From Flavobacteriales bacterium (GTDB taxonomy: Bacteria; Bacteroidota; Bacteroidia; NS11-12g; UBA9320), in contig JACJZU010000004.1 of the NCBI GenBank assembly GCA_020635435.1, positions 372,001 to 436,000 on the forward strand: a DNA stretch of 64,000 nt, written 5' to 3'. The position numbers were made by a program, and so were the translations under genes. The notes below the pieces were generated by a model. It was not told the DNA's origin. It saw only the letters and a list, made by a program, of their open reading frames with translations, and ran no database searches. The stretch's first letter is position 1; every line of letters starts with the position of its first letter. Shown here one piece after another: positions 27,413 to 36,213 of the stretch.

Positions 27413-27883
27413 ATGACGTTGGGAATAATTATCTTCTTTTTAGCTTTGGGTTTCATCTTCCTGATGGTGGAAGTACTGGTAACACCCGGGATCATTGTGG
27501 GCGCCATTGGATTGCTTTTCATGGGATTTGGTGTATACAAAACCTATGAGGCCTATGGTGATACTGCGGGAAATGCGGTATTGGTCGGGTCCTTTCTGGG
27601 CTCCATATTCTTTGTTATCGCAGCATTGAAATCGGGAGCATGGAAGCGCATGGCATCCAAGGACACAATTGCCGGAAAGGCAGTTGATGTTGTAACTGAG
27701 AAAGTGCAGGTTGGTGATCACGGGAAGTCGCTTTCGGCGTTGAGACCGACCGGCAATGCGTTCATAAACGGGGTCCGGATGGAAGTTCAGACAGAGGGAG
27801 AACCGGTTGAAGCCAATAGTCCGATCGAAGTGATCAAGATCCGGCAGAACAAAGTATTTGTAAAAAAAGTAACAAGCGTATAA
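27413..27883 (+). CDS. NfeD-family membrane protein
   Basis: The 156-residue protein has three hydrophobic segments (residues 1-25, 28-48, 58-78) and a C-terminal OB-fold of about 60 residues (GKAVDVVTEKVQVGDHGKSL, RMEVQTEGEPVEANSPIEVI). It is the short NfeD form without a protease domain. NfeD proteins are partners of SPFH/flotillin proteins. The floA-type gene begins 21 bases downstream, confirming the usual pair. Confidence 0.9.
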   Translation: MTLGIIIFFLALGFIFLMVEVLVTPGIIVGAIGLLFMGFGVYKTYEAYGDTAGNAVLVGSFLGSIFFVIAALKSGAWKRMASKDTIAGKAVDVVTEKVQVGDHGKSLSALRPTGNAFINGVRMEVQTEGEPVEANSPIEVIKIRQNKVFVKKVTSV

Positions 27884-27904
27884 ATCAATCAAAAACTAAA
27901 AATC

Positions 27905-28894
27905 ATGCCTGAAGCACCCATTTTAATTTTCGGAATTATTGCCATCATCGCGGCGATCATCATGTTCTTTTATTTCATCCCGGTCAACCTTTGGTTCACG
28001 GCTGTTGTGTCGGGGGTTCGGATCAGTATTCTTCAACTGGTGCTCATGCGCATCAGGAAAGTACCGCCATCCCTGATCGTGAATGCATTGATCAATGGAA
28101 ACAAGGCAGGTTTGCCAACCACTGCCAACGAGCTCGAAACGCACTATATGGCGGGTGGACATGTGAACAATGTGATCAAGGCACTTATTTCGGCCGATAA
28201 GGCGAACATTCCCCTGGATTTCAATATGGCTGCGGCCATTGATCTGGCTGGAAGGGATGTATTCGATGCCGTTCAGCTGAGTGTGAACCCTAGAGTGATC
28301 AATACACCTCCCGTAGCAGCGGTAGCCAAGGATGGTATCCAACTCATCGCTAAGGCACGTGTAACTGTTCGTGCCAATATCCATCAGTTGGTGGGTGGTG
28401 CCGGTGAGGAAACCATTCTGGCTCGTGTTGGAGAAGGTATTGTAACTACGATCGGTTCGGCGGTTGATCACAAGAAGGTATTGGAAAATCCGGATCAGAT
28501 ATCAAAAACGGTATTATCCAAAGGACTGGATGCCGGAACGGCATTCGAAATTCTCTCCATTGATATTGCAGATATGGATATAGGTAAGAACATTGGAGCG
28601 GAACTTCAAACCGATCAGGCCGAGGCGGACCTGAAGGTTGCCAATGCCAAAGCGGAAGAACGCAGGGCGATGGCTGTTGCGCAGGAGCAGGAAATGAAGG
28701 CCAAGGCTCAGGAGGCGCGAGCGCAGGTGATCCTTGCCGAAGCAGAGGTGCCTAAGGCCATGGCCGAAGCATTCCGCAACGGTAATTTGGGGATAATGGA
28801 TTACTACCGCATGCGCAATATCGAAGCCGACACCCATATGCGGGATTCCATTTCCGGTACACCCAAGAAGCGCAATCCCAAGAACGAAGGGTAA
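27905..28894 (+). CDS. floA: Flotillin-like protein FloA
   Basis: The 329-residue protein has one N-terminal hydrophobic hairpin (LIFGIIAIIAAIIMFFYFIP), a YqfA-type SPFH core with the family's RKVPPSLIVNALINGNKAG and VNPRVINTPPVAAVAKDGIQ, and an Ala/Glu-rich helical tail (QAEADLKVANAKAEERRAM) that oligomerises. FloA scaffolds membrane microdomains at the cytoplasmic face. Length fits. It pairs with the upstream NfeD gene. Confidence 0.95.
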   Translation: MPEAPILIFGIIAIIAAIIMFFYFIPVNLWFTAVVSGVRISILQLVLMRIRKVPPSLIVNALINGNKAGLPTTANELETHYMAGGHVNNVIKALISADKANIPLDFNMAAAIDLAGRDVFDAVQLSVNPRVINTPPVAAVAKDGIQLIAKARVTVRANIHQLVGGAGEETILARVGEGIVTTIGSAVDHKKVLENPDQISKTVLSKGLDAGTAFEILSIDIADMDIGKNIGAELQTDQAEADLKVANAKAEERRAMAVAQEQEMKAKAQEARAQVILAEAEVPKAMAEAFRNGNLGIMDYYRMRNIEADTHMRDSISGTPKKRNPKNEG

Positions 28895-28909
28895 GTAAAT
28901 TGAAGCTTT

Positions 28910-28925
28910 TGTCCCTTTTGGGACA
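28910..28925 (+). terminator. Short hairpin after floA
   Basis: TGTCCC-TTTT-GGGACA is a perfect six-base-pair stem 15 bases past the floA stop. There is no T-run after it, so it may be a 3'-end stabiliser rather than a true terminator. Confidence 0.35.
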
Positions 28926-29063
28926 GCGTGTAATCTTCCTATCACATTCGTCCGTTTGATCGGGAGATCGGGCGGAAATGTTGTGCAAAAGAGGCAAACA
29001 GAAGCCTACTTCGCGGTGTTTCTTTAAATTGGTTCGGATACATCGGATCAATGTGTCATCAGT

Positions 29064-31490
29064 ATGGTCAAAAAACTAGTGTTCGGTGTTCTTTTTTCAG
29101 TGTTTGCCACGTACATCGCCGCACAGCCGGGCAACCGCGGTTTCGATCGCTCTCAGATGCCGGCCAATGGGATCGTACGCGGTGTTGTACTCGACTCGAC
29201 AACGAAAAAGCGCATCGAATATGCTACGCTCTCCATCTTCCGATTACCTGCAGATAGCCTCGTAGGTGGAGGGATAACGGATGAGAAGGGGAATTTTGAA
29301 CTGAGTGGTTTGAGGCCCGGTCGCTACAAATTGAAGATCGAGTTCATCGGATATGAACCCAGCTTTCGAGCAATTGCCCTGCGTCCGGGCGCCATGGAGC
29401 TCGATCTGGGTGCTATAAGCGTTCAACCAAGTTCGGAAACCCTGAACACGGCCACTGTGATCGGGTCAGCGCGAAAGGTTACCTATGATATTGATAAACG
29501 CGTTGTGAATGTGGGTGACCTGAATACTGTGATGTCGGAATCTGCCGTAGAGATTCTCCAGAATGTACCCGGTGTAAGTGTGGATATTGAGGGGAATGTG
29601 AGTTTGCGCGGTAGTTCGAATTTTACCTTGCTCATAGATGGGAAACCAACAGTACTTGAGGTGGCGGATGCGCTCCAACAAATTCCGGCGAGCGCCATTC
29701 ACAGTATAGAGATCATCACCAACCCGAGCGCCAAATACGAGGCGGAAGGAGTTAGCGGTATTGTGAACATCATCATGAAACGCAGCAAATTGCAAGGGAT
29801 GTCGGGGTTGGTGAATACCAGTGTCGGGACATACGACAACTACAGTACCGATGCCGTTTTAAGCTATAACGCCAAGAAAGTGACCGTGAATTTGACGGCA
29901 AACTACGGTCAGGGTACCCGTCCGAATTGGGAACGCGGAGTACGAACAACCTTTACCAACGAGAATACCTTGCGTTTGGAATCGGAAGGAGAGACGGATT
30001 TTATTCGTTCGCGCTATGGTTTGAGCGGGGAACTCGTATACCGCATGAACCACCGCAACACACTTACGCTGAACGGGAACCTGGGCAAACACGATATGAA
30101 GTCGTATGCGGTCATTGATTTCCGACAGTTTGTGAACGATGTGCGCACCCAGACCTACGACAATAAGCAGGACTGGACGCGGAACGGTTTTCATCATTCG
30201 GCCGGAGCCACTTATAGTCATCAGTTCCCGGGTGGGAGGGATCATAAACTGGATATTTCGGGCATCATCAATCTGCGTGATGGTGAAGAAGAGTCGATCA
30301 ACCGATTCCGCGACCCTCAGTTGGTCGTTCAGGGAGGGAACCGGCTCACTGAGGTTGGTCCGAATAACCTTACACGCTTCAACATTGATTATGTGCGGCC
30401 ATTGAGCAATGGCATGAAGATCGAGATGGGGTCTCAGGTTCAGTTCGGAACCGGATCGGATGAGACCGTGAGCTACCAGTACAATATACAGGAAGGAGAT
30501 TTTCTGAGGGACAGCAGCCGAAGCTACCTGGTGGATTACTTGCGCGACATCTATGCCGGTTATTTTATGGTGAATGGCGAGCAGGGTAAATTGGGTTATC
30601 AGTTTGGTCTCCGAGGGGAATATACCGATCGTCTGATCGCAGTAAAGGGATTCGACGATGCGGCCATCGAGCGCATGGATTGGTTCCCCACCTTGCACTT
30701 CTCTTACAAAATGAAGAATCAGACACAGGCATTGCTGAGTTACTCGCGCCGCATTCAGCGTCCTCGTTCCTGGTATCTCGAGCCTTTCACGATCTGGAAC
30801 GATGCGTTCAATGCCCGAAGAGGGAACCCGGATCTGCTACCTGAATACATCGACGCCTACGAATTGAGTTGGGTGAAGGATTTCAAGAAACAGGGTTCTT
30901 TGAGCATTGAGGCTTATTTCCGTCAGAACCATAATAATATCGAGCGGGTTTTAACATCGCTCGACAGCAATGTGGTGGTGAGTACGCCGGCCAATGTTGG
31001 GAATTCCTACAACAGCGGCATCGAGGTCATGACCAATCACATGCTGTACAAGATATGGAGAGTAGATCTCTCGGGTAGTTTCTACGACTATCGCGTCCGC
31101 GGGACTTATGGTGATCTGGTCTTCGACAATCAGAGTTTCAGTTACAATTTGAGATGGAATAATACCTGGGTGTTGAAAAAGTACAAGGTGCAGCTGGAAC
31201 AGCGCTACCAAAGCAGGATCGTAACGGCTCAGGGAGAGCGTAAGGGATTTTGGACGGCTAATTTCTCGATCCGTCAGCAATATCTCAAGAACAAGCTAGC
31301 AGCGACGCTTCAGGTGAACGATATCTTCTCAACCACTCGGAACGTGAATAGCGTAGTTGGTGATTTTTTCAATTCCAACAATCACGAAGAGCCGAGAACA
31401 CCTACCGTAGCCTTATCACTTTCGCTGAAGTTGAATAACTACAATCAACGACAACAGCGAAATGGCGGGGGAGGGGACGACGAGTTCTAA
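29064..31490 (+). CDS. TonB-dependent-receptor-like outer-membrane beta-barrel protein
   Basis: The 808-residue protein has a signal peptide (LVFGVLFSVFATYIAAQ), a carboxypeptidase-regulatory-like domain (about 35-115: VRGVVLDSTTKKRIEYATLS), a plug (about 125-245: VEILQNVPGVSVDIEGNVSL, IEIITNPSAKYEAEGVSGIV) and a large barrel. It belongs to the 'outer membrane beta-barrel family' branch of TonB-linked proteins. The C-terminus has a Gly/Asn/Gln-rich tail (NQRQQRNGGGGDDEF). No partner SusD gene is near; the ligand is unknown. Confidence 0.88.
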   Translation: MVKKLVFGVLFSVFATYIAAQPGNRGFDRSQMPANGIVRGVVLDSTTKKRIEYATLSIFRLPADSLVGGGITDEKGNFELSGLRPGRYKLKIEFIGYEPSFRAIALRPGAMELDLGAISVQPSSETLNTATVIGSARKVTYDIDKRVVNVGDLNTVMSESAVEILQNVPGVSVDIEGNVSLRGSSNFTLLIDGKPTVLEVADALQQIPASAIHSIEIITNPSAKYEAEGVSGIVNIIMKRSKLQGMSGLVNTSVGTYDNYSTDAVLSYNAKKVTVNLTANYGQGTRPNWERGVRTTFTNENTLRLESEGETDFIRSRYGLSGELVYRMNHRNTLTLNGNLGKHDMKSYAVIDFRQFVNDVRTQTYDNKQDWTRNGFHHSAGATYSHQFPGGRDHKLDISGIINLRDGEEESINRFRDPQLVVQGGNRLTEVGPNNLTRFNIDYVRPLSNGMKIEMGSQVQFGTGSDETVSYQYNIQEGDFLRDSSRSYLVDYLRDIYAGYFMVNGEQGKLGYQFGLRGEYTDRLIAVKGFDDAAIERMDWFPTLHFSYKMKNQTQALLSYSRRIQRPRSWYLEPFTIWNDAFNARRGNPDLLPEYIDAYELSWVKDFKKQGSLSIEAYFRQNHNNIERVLTSLDSNVVVSTPANVGNSYNSGIEVMTNHMLYKIWRVDLSGSFYDYRVRGTYGDLVFDNQSFSYNLRWNNTWVLKKYKVQLEQRYQSRIVTAQGERKGFWTANFSIRQQYLKNKLAATLQVNDIFSTTRNVNSVVGDFFNSNNHEEPRTPTVALSLSLKLNNYNQRQQRNGGGGDDEF

Positions 31491-31494
31491 GCCG

Positions 31495-31507
31495 TCGGGT
31501 AGCCCGA
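31495..31507. terminator. Small bidirectional hairpin between convergent genes
   Basis: TCGGG-TAG-CCCGA lies between the convergent TonB-type gene and the bestrophin gene. The stem is short and lacks strong T-runs; it is a weak terminator candidate only. Confidence 0.3.
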
Positions 31508-31517
31508 TTGCCAAATT

Positions 31518-32429
31518 TTAGAGTTGATATTCCGCGTCGTAGCTCGTGCGCAGTGGTGAGAAGGATTCGGGAATATCCTCAGCTTCGATCTGTTGCAACA
31601 GATCGATCTCAATGGTCCGGGTGAGGGTAGTCATTGGTATATCAGCCGCTCTGTTCTCGAAGGGGTCTTCGGTAACCTCACCACTTTTATTCAAAATGTA
31701 GAAGATGAAATTGATCGCTACTGATATAGGGATGATCAGCCAGTTCATAGATTCAACGAGGGCACAGGGCAGCAGTATGATGAAGAGCCAGAGGAAGATC
31801 CGTGTGAAGTAATTGTAGTAGAAAGGGAAAATGGTATTCTTGATGCGTTCGGCCTGACCCTGGTGTGTATACAGATCGTAGATGTTCTGCATGAGCATAT
31901 TGTGCTGAAATTCGGTGATCTGCCCCTTGCGCATGGCAATGGTGAATTCGCAGCCCTGCCTGTGCAGGATCTGCACCGGAACATTTCGGGCACTCTCGAG
32001 TAATTTGAGCAGATCGTCCTTCAGATAAGGTTGCAGTTGGCCGAGGTCCATGTTCTTCCGCAGGTGCATGTTCAGGGCGTGTACCCAACCTATGTGACGA
32101 TAAACCATGCGGTTCTGATCTTCCTTATCGTCGACATAGGCGATTATCTGTGTGCCAATATGTCGGCTGGTATTCACAATAGCTCCCCAGATCTTTCTCG
32201 CCTCCCACCAGCGATCGTAAGCCGAATTATTACGGAAACCGAGGAAGATCGCCAGGGCTCCACCTAATATGGTAACCGGGATGACCGGGATGTCCATCGC
32301 AATGCTATATTGATGGTGTAGGGTGTAAACCAGGGCACTCCATATAAGAAAGAAGAGGACAGCCCCCCGATTGAACCAAAAAATACCTTTGAATTGTTGG
32401 ATGGGGTTACGGGAGTAGCGTATGAGCAT
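31518..32429 (-). CDS. Bestrophin-family anion channel
   Basis: The 303-residue inner-membrane protein matches bacterial bestrophins (UPF0187/YneE). RYSRNPIQQFKGIFW at the N-terminus, FLGFRNNSAYDRWWEARKIWGAIVN (the bestrophin RNxxAYxRWWEGR signature), and the C-terminal FIFYILNKSGEVTEDPFEN are diagnostic. Four membrane helices are expected, with the pore formed as a pentamer. Ion selectivity is unknown. It is monocistronic in appearance. Confidence 0.92.
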   Translation of the reverse strand: MLIRYSRNPIQQFKGIFWFNRGAVLFFLIWSALVYTLHHQYSIAMDIPVIPVTILGGALAIFLGFRNNSAYDRWWEARKIWGAIVNTSRHIGTQIIAYVDDKEDQNRMVYRHIGWVHALNMHLRKNMDLGQLQPYLKDDLLKLLESARNVPVQILHRQGCEFTIAMRKGQITEFQHNMLMQNIYDLYTHQGQAERIKNTIFPFYYNYFTRIFLWLFIILLPCALVESMNWLIIPISVAINFIFYILNKSGEVTEDPFENRAADIPMTTLTRTIEIDLLQQIEAEDIPESFSPLRTSYDAEYQL

Positions 32430-32512
32430 ATCTGTGGTGTATTAAGGGAAACAGGGCGTTACGCAAGTTGGTGCGCGTGTTCGAATTAAGCAAATTGAAC
32501 CATGGAATTACC

Positions 32513-33031
32513 TCACAGATTCATGTCGCGATTGAAAATCTTGAAAGTCTCATTCAGTTTTTTAAAGTCGAGTTGACCATTCACTTCGTTCAGGTGATGC
32601 AAAATGGCCAGACTTTTTTCGATGCGTTTTTCGCTGTTCTTCAATTTGTCGACCAAATAAATGAGGCTGCGCTGTTTGCCGGGACTTAGGCGCAAGAAAT
32701 GGTCTCTGGCTCTTTCGTCCTGTTCAAGAGCCGCATTGAATTCCTCGGGAATGGGATAGCCGAACTCCGACTCGTCCTTGCGGAGGCTCACCCGGATCAG
32801 ATCGCCCGGTTCGACCCGGAGTTTGCTGCGCAGGTCCTTGTTGAGCATCAGGAAGTAACCGGTTGGATGAGGCATGAGGGCACAGGGTTTTTCTACCAGC
32901 CCGTTATAAGTGGCAATCACCCGACGATCTTTCCCCTTGCAGAATGGTTCTGCAATTTGGAGGGGAACCTTTACATGGAATTCATAGAGATTATTTTCGA
33001 AAACCTCCACCGGCCCTGTAAAGTCGGTCAT
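32513..33031 (-). CDS. DUF1905 / YdeI-OmpD-associated family protein
   Basis: The 172-residue cytoplasmic protein has an N-terminal DUF1905 beta-barrel (about 8-95: YEFHVKVPLQIAEPF, RVIATYNG, GYFLMLNKDLRSKLRVEPGD) and a C-terminal OmdA/YdeI-like helical segment (FNAALEQDERARDHFLRLSPGKQRSLIYLV). Members are reported to help bacteria resist cationic peptides or bacteriocins, but the biochemical role is unsettled. It follows the metal-binding lipoprotein gene by two bases, so the two are cotranscribed. Confidence 0.82.
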   Translation of the reverse strand: MTDFTGPVEVFENNLYEFHVKVPLQIAEPFCKGKDRRVIATYNGLVEKPCALMPHPTGYFLMLNKDLRSKLRVEPGDLIRVSLRKDESEFGYPIPEEFNAALEQDERARDHFLRLSPGKQRSLIYLVDKLKNSEKRIEKSLAILHHLNEVNGQLDFKKLNETFKIFNRDMNL

Positions 33032-33033
33032 AA

Positions 33034-33375
33034 TCAGGCACCTTCTCCACCGTGCATATGATCGTGCTCATCGCCCATATGCTCTTCGGTGTCCATACTG
33101 TCATCTGCCCCATGGTCAGGCATCTGCTCGACTGGTGCTGTTTCGGCGTTCTTGTTTTGAACGTAATCCATTCCGCAGGTCGGACACTTTCCCGGTTCGG
33201 CTGAACCGCTGCCTTCACAATGCATTGGGCAGATGTAGGCCGAGGTGTATTCGGGTCCGTTTTCGTCCACAGCGGACTGATGGTGGCCGTCTTTTCCGTT
33301 TTTGTCGCTTCCGCATGCGCTCCATCCGAAAAGGAAAAGGCCAAGTGTCATTACAAGTATGAGTGATCTCTTCAT
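33034..33375 (-). CDS. Heavy-metal-binding-domain lipoprotein
   Basis: This 113-residue protein carries a lipobox GWSAC with Cys21. Its core YICPMHCEGSGSAEPGKCPTCGMDYV has the Cys/His/Met pattern CPMH...CPxCGM of the YHS-related heavy-metal-binding domain found beside copper exporters. The tail is rich in His, Asp and Met (HGADDSMDTEEHMGDEHDHMHGG), a second metal-binding cluster. It is likely an envelope copper or zinc buffer. The spacing to the next gene is two bases. Confidence 0.85.
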   Translation of the reverse strand: MKRSLILVMTLGLFLFGWSACGSDKNGKDGHHQSAVDENGPEYTSAYICPMHCEGSGSAEPGKCPTCGMDYVQNKNAETAPVEQMPDHGADDSMDTEEHMGDEHDHMHGGEGA

Positions 33376-33389
33376 GGTGCAAGTTTAAT

Positions 33390-33397
33390 CAAAGCTA
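33390..33397 (-). promoter_or_regulatory. Bacteroidota -7 element of the metal-binding lipoprotein operon
   Basis: On the minus strand this reads TAGCTTTG, an exact TAnnTTTG, 14 bases before the ATG at 33375. No metal-responsive operator is recognised near it. Confidence 0.5.
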
Positions 33398-33475
33398 CGG
33401 AAAGCCCGACGTTCAGGAATTGAATAGGAAAGAGAATTTGGAAATGTATTATTTTTCCGCTCCAACAGCGGAGGT

Positions 33476-35272
33476 ATGTCGAAGAAAACCAACAAGAAAC
33501 AGGGTAAAACCACAGGATCAGCCGGCAGTTTCTGGCCTTTGATCCTGATCCTTGCCGTTACGGCGATCGTTTTCGGTCGTGTGTCGGGATATGATTTTCT
33601 CTCCAATTGGGACGATGAATCCTATATACTTCGCAATACCGACATTCAGGAAGTAAGTGCGGAGAATATCAAGAAGATCTTTAGTTCATTCTACGTTTCG
33701 AATTACCAGCCTGTAACGATGCTTGTGCTGATGCTGGAATTTTCCCTGTTCAAGCTTGATCCCGGCTCGTACCATGTTGTTAATCTGCTTCTGCATCTAC
33801 TCAATGTTTTTCTCGTTTTCCGCCTTTTCCGGCGCTGGACCAACCGGGAAACAGTAGTTTGGATCGTTACAGCGTTTTTTGCATTGCACCCCACCCGCAT
33901 TGAGTCGGTAGCATGGATATCCGAATTGAAGGATGTCCTGTTCACGGCCTTCTTCCTGCTTGCGCTCGATTTTTACACCAGATACATAAAAGAGGGCGGA
34001 ATGAAGCATTACTGGCTGGCCCTCGGTATGTTCCTCTTGTCCTGTTTGTCGAAATCCATGGCGATCAGTTTACCGATAACGTTGTTTTTGGTGGATTACT
34101 GGCAAAAGCGGAAGTGGGATCGCAAAGCCATCCTCGAAAAAATACCCTTCCTGGCCTTGTCGGTTCTTTTTGGGATATTGGCCCTGTACACGCAGAGCGA
34201 TAAGGCTATGGATGTAGCCCTGAAAGTTGGGCTGTTCAAGCGGGTTTTGTTGGTTTTCTATGGGGTTTTCATGTATGTGTGGAAATTGGTCCTACCCACC
34301 GGACTGGCCGGAATTCATTACTATCCAACGCGCCCGGATGGTACCCTGCCGTTGCTGGTCTATGTTTCGCCTTTGATGCTCATCGGAATGGGGGTAGGCC
34401 TTTGGAGATGGAAATCCATGCGACCGGTTACGGTCTTCGGTTTTGGATTCTTTCTCGTAACCATAGCCATGGTGGTTCAGCTGGTGCCTTTTGGTTATGC
34501 CATCATTGCCGAGCGCTATACCTATGTGCCGTATCTGGGTTTGTTCTTTTTCATCGCGTGGGTAACCGATCAGATCATCCAAGGCAAAATGCTCCCGCAA
34601 TTGAAGCAAAGTGCGTTGTACATAATTTTAGGGATACTGGCATTCCATACCTTGCTCACGTATCAGCGATTGCCGGTTTGGGAGAATGGCTTGACCTTCT
34701 ATGGTGATCTGGTTGAGAAATACCCAAATGCAGCTCATGCCCATTGGATGTTGGGTAATGTTCAGAAGGACTATAATCAGACTCCGCAGGCACTGGAGAG
34801 TTATAATCGTACGATCGAACTGGACTCAACCTATGCCATGGCCTGGTTCAATCGCGGGGTGATGCAATCGAACATGAAGCGTTACGATCAGGCGGTTTCG
34901 GATTACAACCGCACGATATCCCTGCAACCCGATTACTATCCCGCCTATCACAACCGCGGAAATGCCTTAAGGGAATTGAAGCAGTTGGATGCTGCGGTCA
35001 AGAGTTACGACGAAGCGCTGAAGATACAGCCGGATTTTGAGAACGGATTGATGGCACGTGGTGAAGTACTCATTCAACTCCAACGCTTTGAAGAAGCAAT
35101 AGAAAGCTACGATCTGGTTTTGGAAAAAGGTAAGAACCCACAGGCACTTTACAACCGTGGTCTGTGTTTTTATAACTCCAACCAAAAGGATAAGGCTTGT
35201 GCCGATTGGCGCGAGGCTGCATTGGTTAACTTCGAACCGGCCGTTCAGGCTGTAGCGAGTTTTTGCCCTTAG
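33476..35272 (+). CDS. Multi-pass membrane protein with TPR repeats (GT-C/TMTC-like)
   Basis: The 598-residue protein has about ten membrane helices in residues 20-400 and four to five TPR units in 415-595 (for example ALESYNRTIELDSTYAMAWFNRG, AVSDYNRTISLQPDYYPAYHNRG). The first external loop carries YDFLSNWDDESYI, whose acidic pair matches the catalytic position of GT-C glycosyltransferases. HPTRIESVAWISELKDVL is conserved in TMTC-type proteins. It may mannosylate or otherwise glycosylate exported proteins; substrate unknown. The N-terminal MSKKTNKKQG is a cytoplasmic basic leader. Confidence 0.75.
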   Translation: MSKKTNKKQGKTTGSAGSFWPLILILAVTAIVFGRVSGYDFLSNWDDESYILRNTDIQEVSAENIKKIFSSFYVSNYQPVTMLVLMLEFSLFKLDPGSYHVVNLLLHLLNVFLVFRLFRRWTNRETVVWIVTAFFALHPTRIESVAWISELKDVLFTAFFLLALDFYTRYIKEGGMKHYWLALGMFLLSCLSKSMAISLPITLFLVDYWQKRKWDRKAILEKIPFLALSVLFGILALYTQSDKAMDVALKVGLFKRVLLVFYGVFMYVWKLVLPTGLAGIHYYPTRPDGTLPLLVYVSPLMLIGMGVGLWRWKSMRPVTVFGFGFFLVTIAMVVQLVPFGYAIIAERYTYVPYLGLFFFIAWVTDQIIQGKMLPQLKQSALYIILGILAFHTLLTYQRLPVWENGLTFYGDLVEKYPNAAHAHWMLGNVQKDYNQTPQALESYNRTIELDSTYAMAWFNRGVMQSNMKRYDQAVSDYNRTISLQPDYYPAYHNRGNALRELKQLDAAVKSYDEALKIQPDFENGLMARGEVLIQLQRFEEAIESYDLVLEKGKNPQALYNRGLCFYNSNQKDKACADWREAALVNFEPAVQAVASFCP

Positions 35273-35667
35273 TTTCCCTTCAACTTGCCCAACGTGTTTT
35301 TCAGCTCGCTATAGCGCAGCAAGACCACCACGGAGGAGCAAAGGAACACCACGATAGCCATGAGGAACAGGATCTTGTCCCCATTGACTTCTACGCCGAG
35401 TGATGTGAAATGGAAGAACAAGGCACCACTGATCACCCCGAGGCTGAGAATCCCACCCCACAGACGTGTCCGGTCCCATAATAATAAAATGCCTGCAATG
35501 AGTTCGGCAATTCCGGATCCGATCCTTCCAACGGGTTCCAGACCAATTGTGGTGAAGATCGCCACGCTATCCGGGTGGGCCGTGAATTTGAAATAAAGTG
35601 ATTGAAGCAGCAACACCGCTGCTATCACGGCAACGGTGCGCTCAAGGGACAGGGTTGATGAGTTCAT
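35269..35667 (-). CDS. DoxX-like four-helix membrane protein
   Basis: The 132-residue protein has four hydrophobic segments and the DoxX-like pattern of a first helix followed by LYFKFTAHPDSVAIFTTIGLEPVGRIGSG and then ELIAGILLLWDRT. Family members are small quinone- or thiol-linked membrane proteins without a settled role. It is convergent (four-base overlap) with the TPR gene and divergent from the small gene at 35750. Confidence 0.7.
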   Translation of the reverse strand: MNSSTLSLERTVAVIAAVLLLQSLYFKFTAHPDSVAIFTTIGLEPVGRIGSGIAELIAGILLLWDRTRLWGGILSLGVISGALFFHFTSLGVEVNGDKILFLMAIVVFLCSSVVVLLRYSELKNTLGKLKGN

Positions 35668-35701
35668 ATGATAAATGTACGCAAAGGAGCGGAACCTGTG
35701 T

Positions 35702-35709
35702 TAGTTTTG
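35702..35709 (+). promoter_or_regulatory. Bacteroidota -7 element deciding the start of the 35750 gene
   Basis: TAGTTTTG is an exact TAnnTTTG. It ends one base before an in-frame ATG at 35711, so transcription should begin downstream of that ATG. Translation therefore most likely starts at the next in-frame ATG, 35750, leaving a leader of about 35 bases. Confidence 0.55.
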
Positions 35710-35749
35710 TATGAACAGCTATTCAACAATTTTAATCAACTTTTGGAAT

Positions 35750-36007
35750 ATGACGAGCGCTCTGGATGCCAAAAAAATATGTGAGGAACAAGCCGGTCTG
35801 CTCTTTCCGGAAGCTTTAAATTTTCATCTTGAGTCGCTCGAATTGGATCGGAAGGGCAAGTTCTGGTTGGTCACTTTCCGTTTCGATGTTGATCCGGAGA
35901 CACCATCGGAACTGCTAACGAATAAAAAGACAGCAGTTTACAAAGTGTTTCATGTGGAGGTGAAGAGTGGGCAAGTGGTGGCGGTGAAGAACCGCGACTT
36001 GAATTGA
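35750..36007 (+). CDS. Small uncharacterised protein
   Basis: With the ATG at 35750 this is an 85-residue soluble protein (MTSALDAKKICEEQAGLL...). A longer in-frame start at 35711 adds 13 residues but would fall on the promoter. The later half (FWLVTFRFDVDPETPSELL, AVYKVFHVEVKSGQVVAVKNRDL) alternates hydrophobic and polar residues like a small beta-sheet domain, reminiscent of PepSY-sized folds, but I cannot assign a family. Confidence 0.55.
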   Translation: MTSALDAKKICEEQAGLLFPEALNFHLESLELDRKGKFWLVTFRFDVDPETPSELLTNKKTAVYKVFHVEVKSGQVVAVKNRDLN

Positions 36008-36213
36008 GCAGTACTCACCAATAATTGACATCCTCTAAATGTCCTTTGCCATGTGCAAACCTGATTCGTAACCCAAAAGAATGAAGCGCATTGATGTGCG
36101 GTGTTGGGTCTTGCCAATGGGCAAGCACAGCTTTGTATGGAATTTAAACCCGAAAAAATGCCCGGTCTTCGATTAATTGTTCGGAACTGAGCTAAACTTC
36201 TCATTTTTGTCTG

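Noticed and set aside
25978..27540. A 520-codon open frame on the minus strand across gcvP
   Set aside because: It lies antisense to the conserved C-terminal half of gcvP, has no family match, and is a codon-bias by-product.
32450..32512. A tRNA-like GTTCGAATT sequence
   Set aside because: No flanking acceptor or anticodon stems can be drawn; it is only a matching short string.
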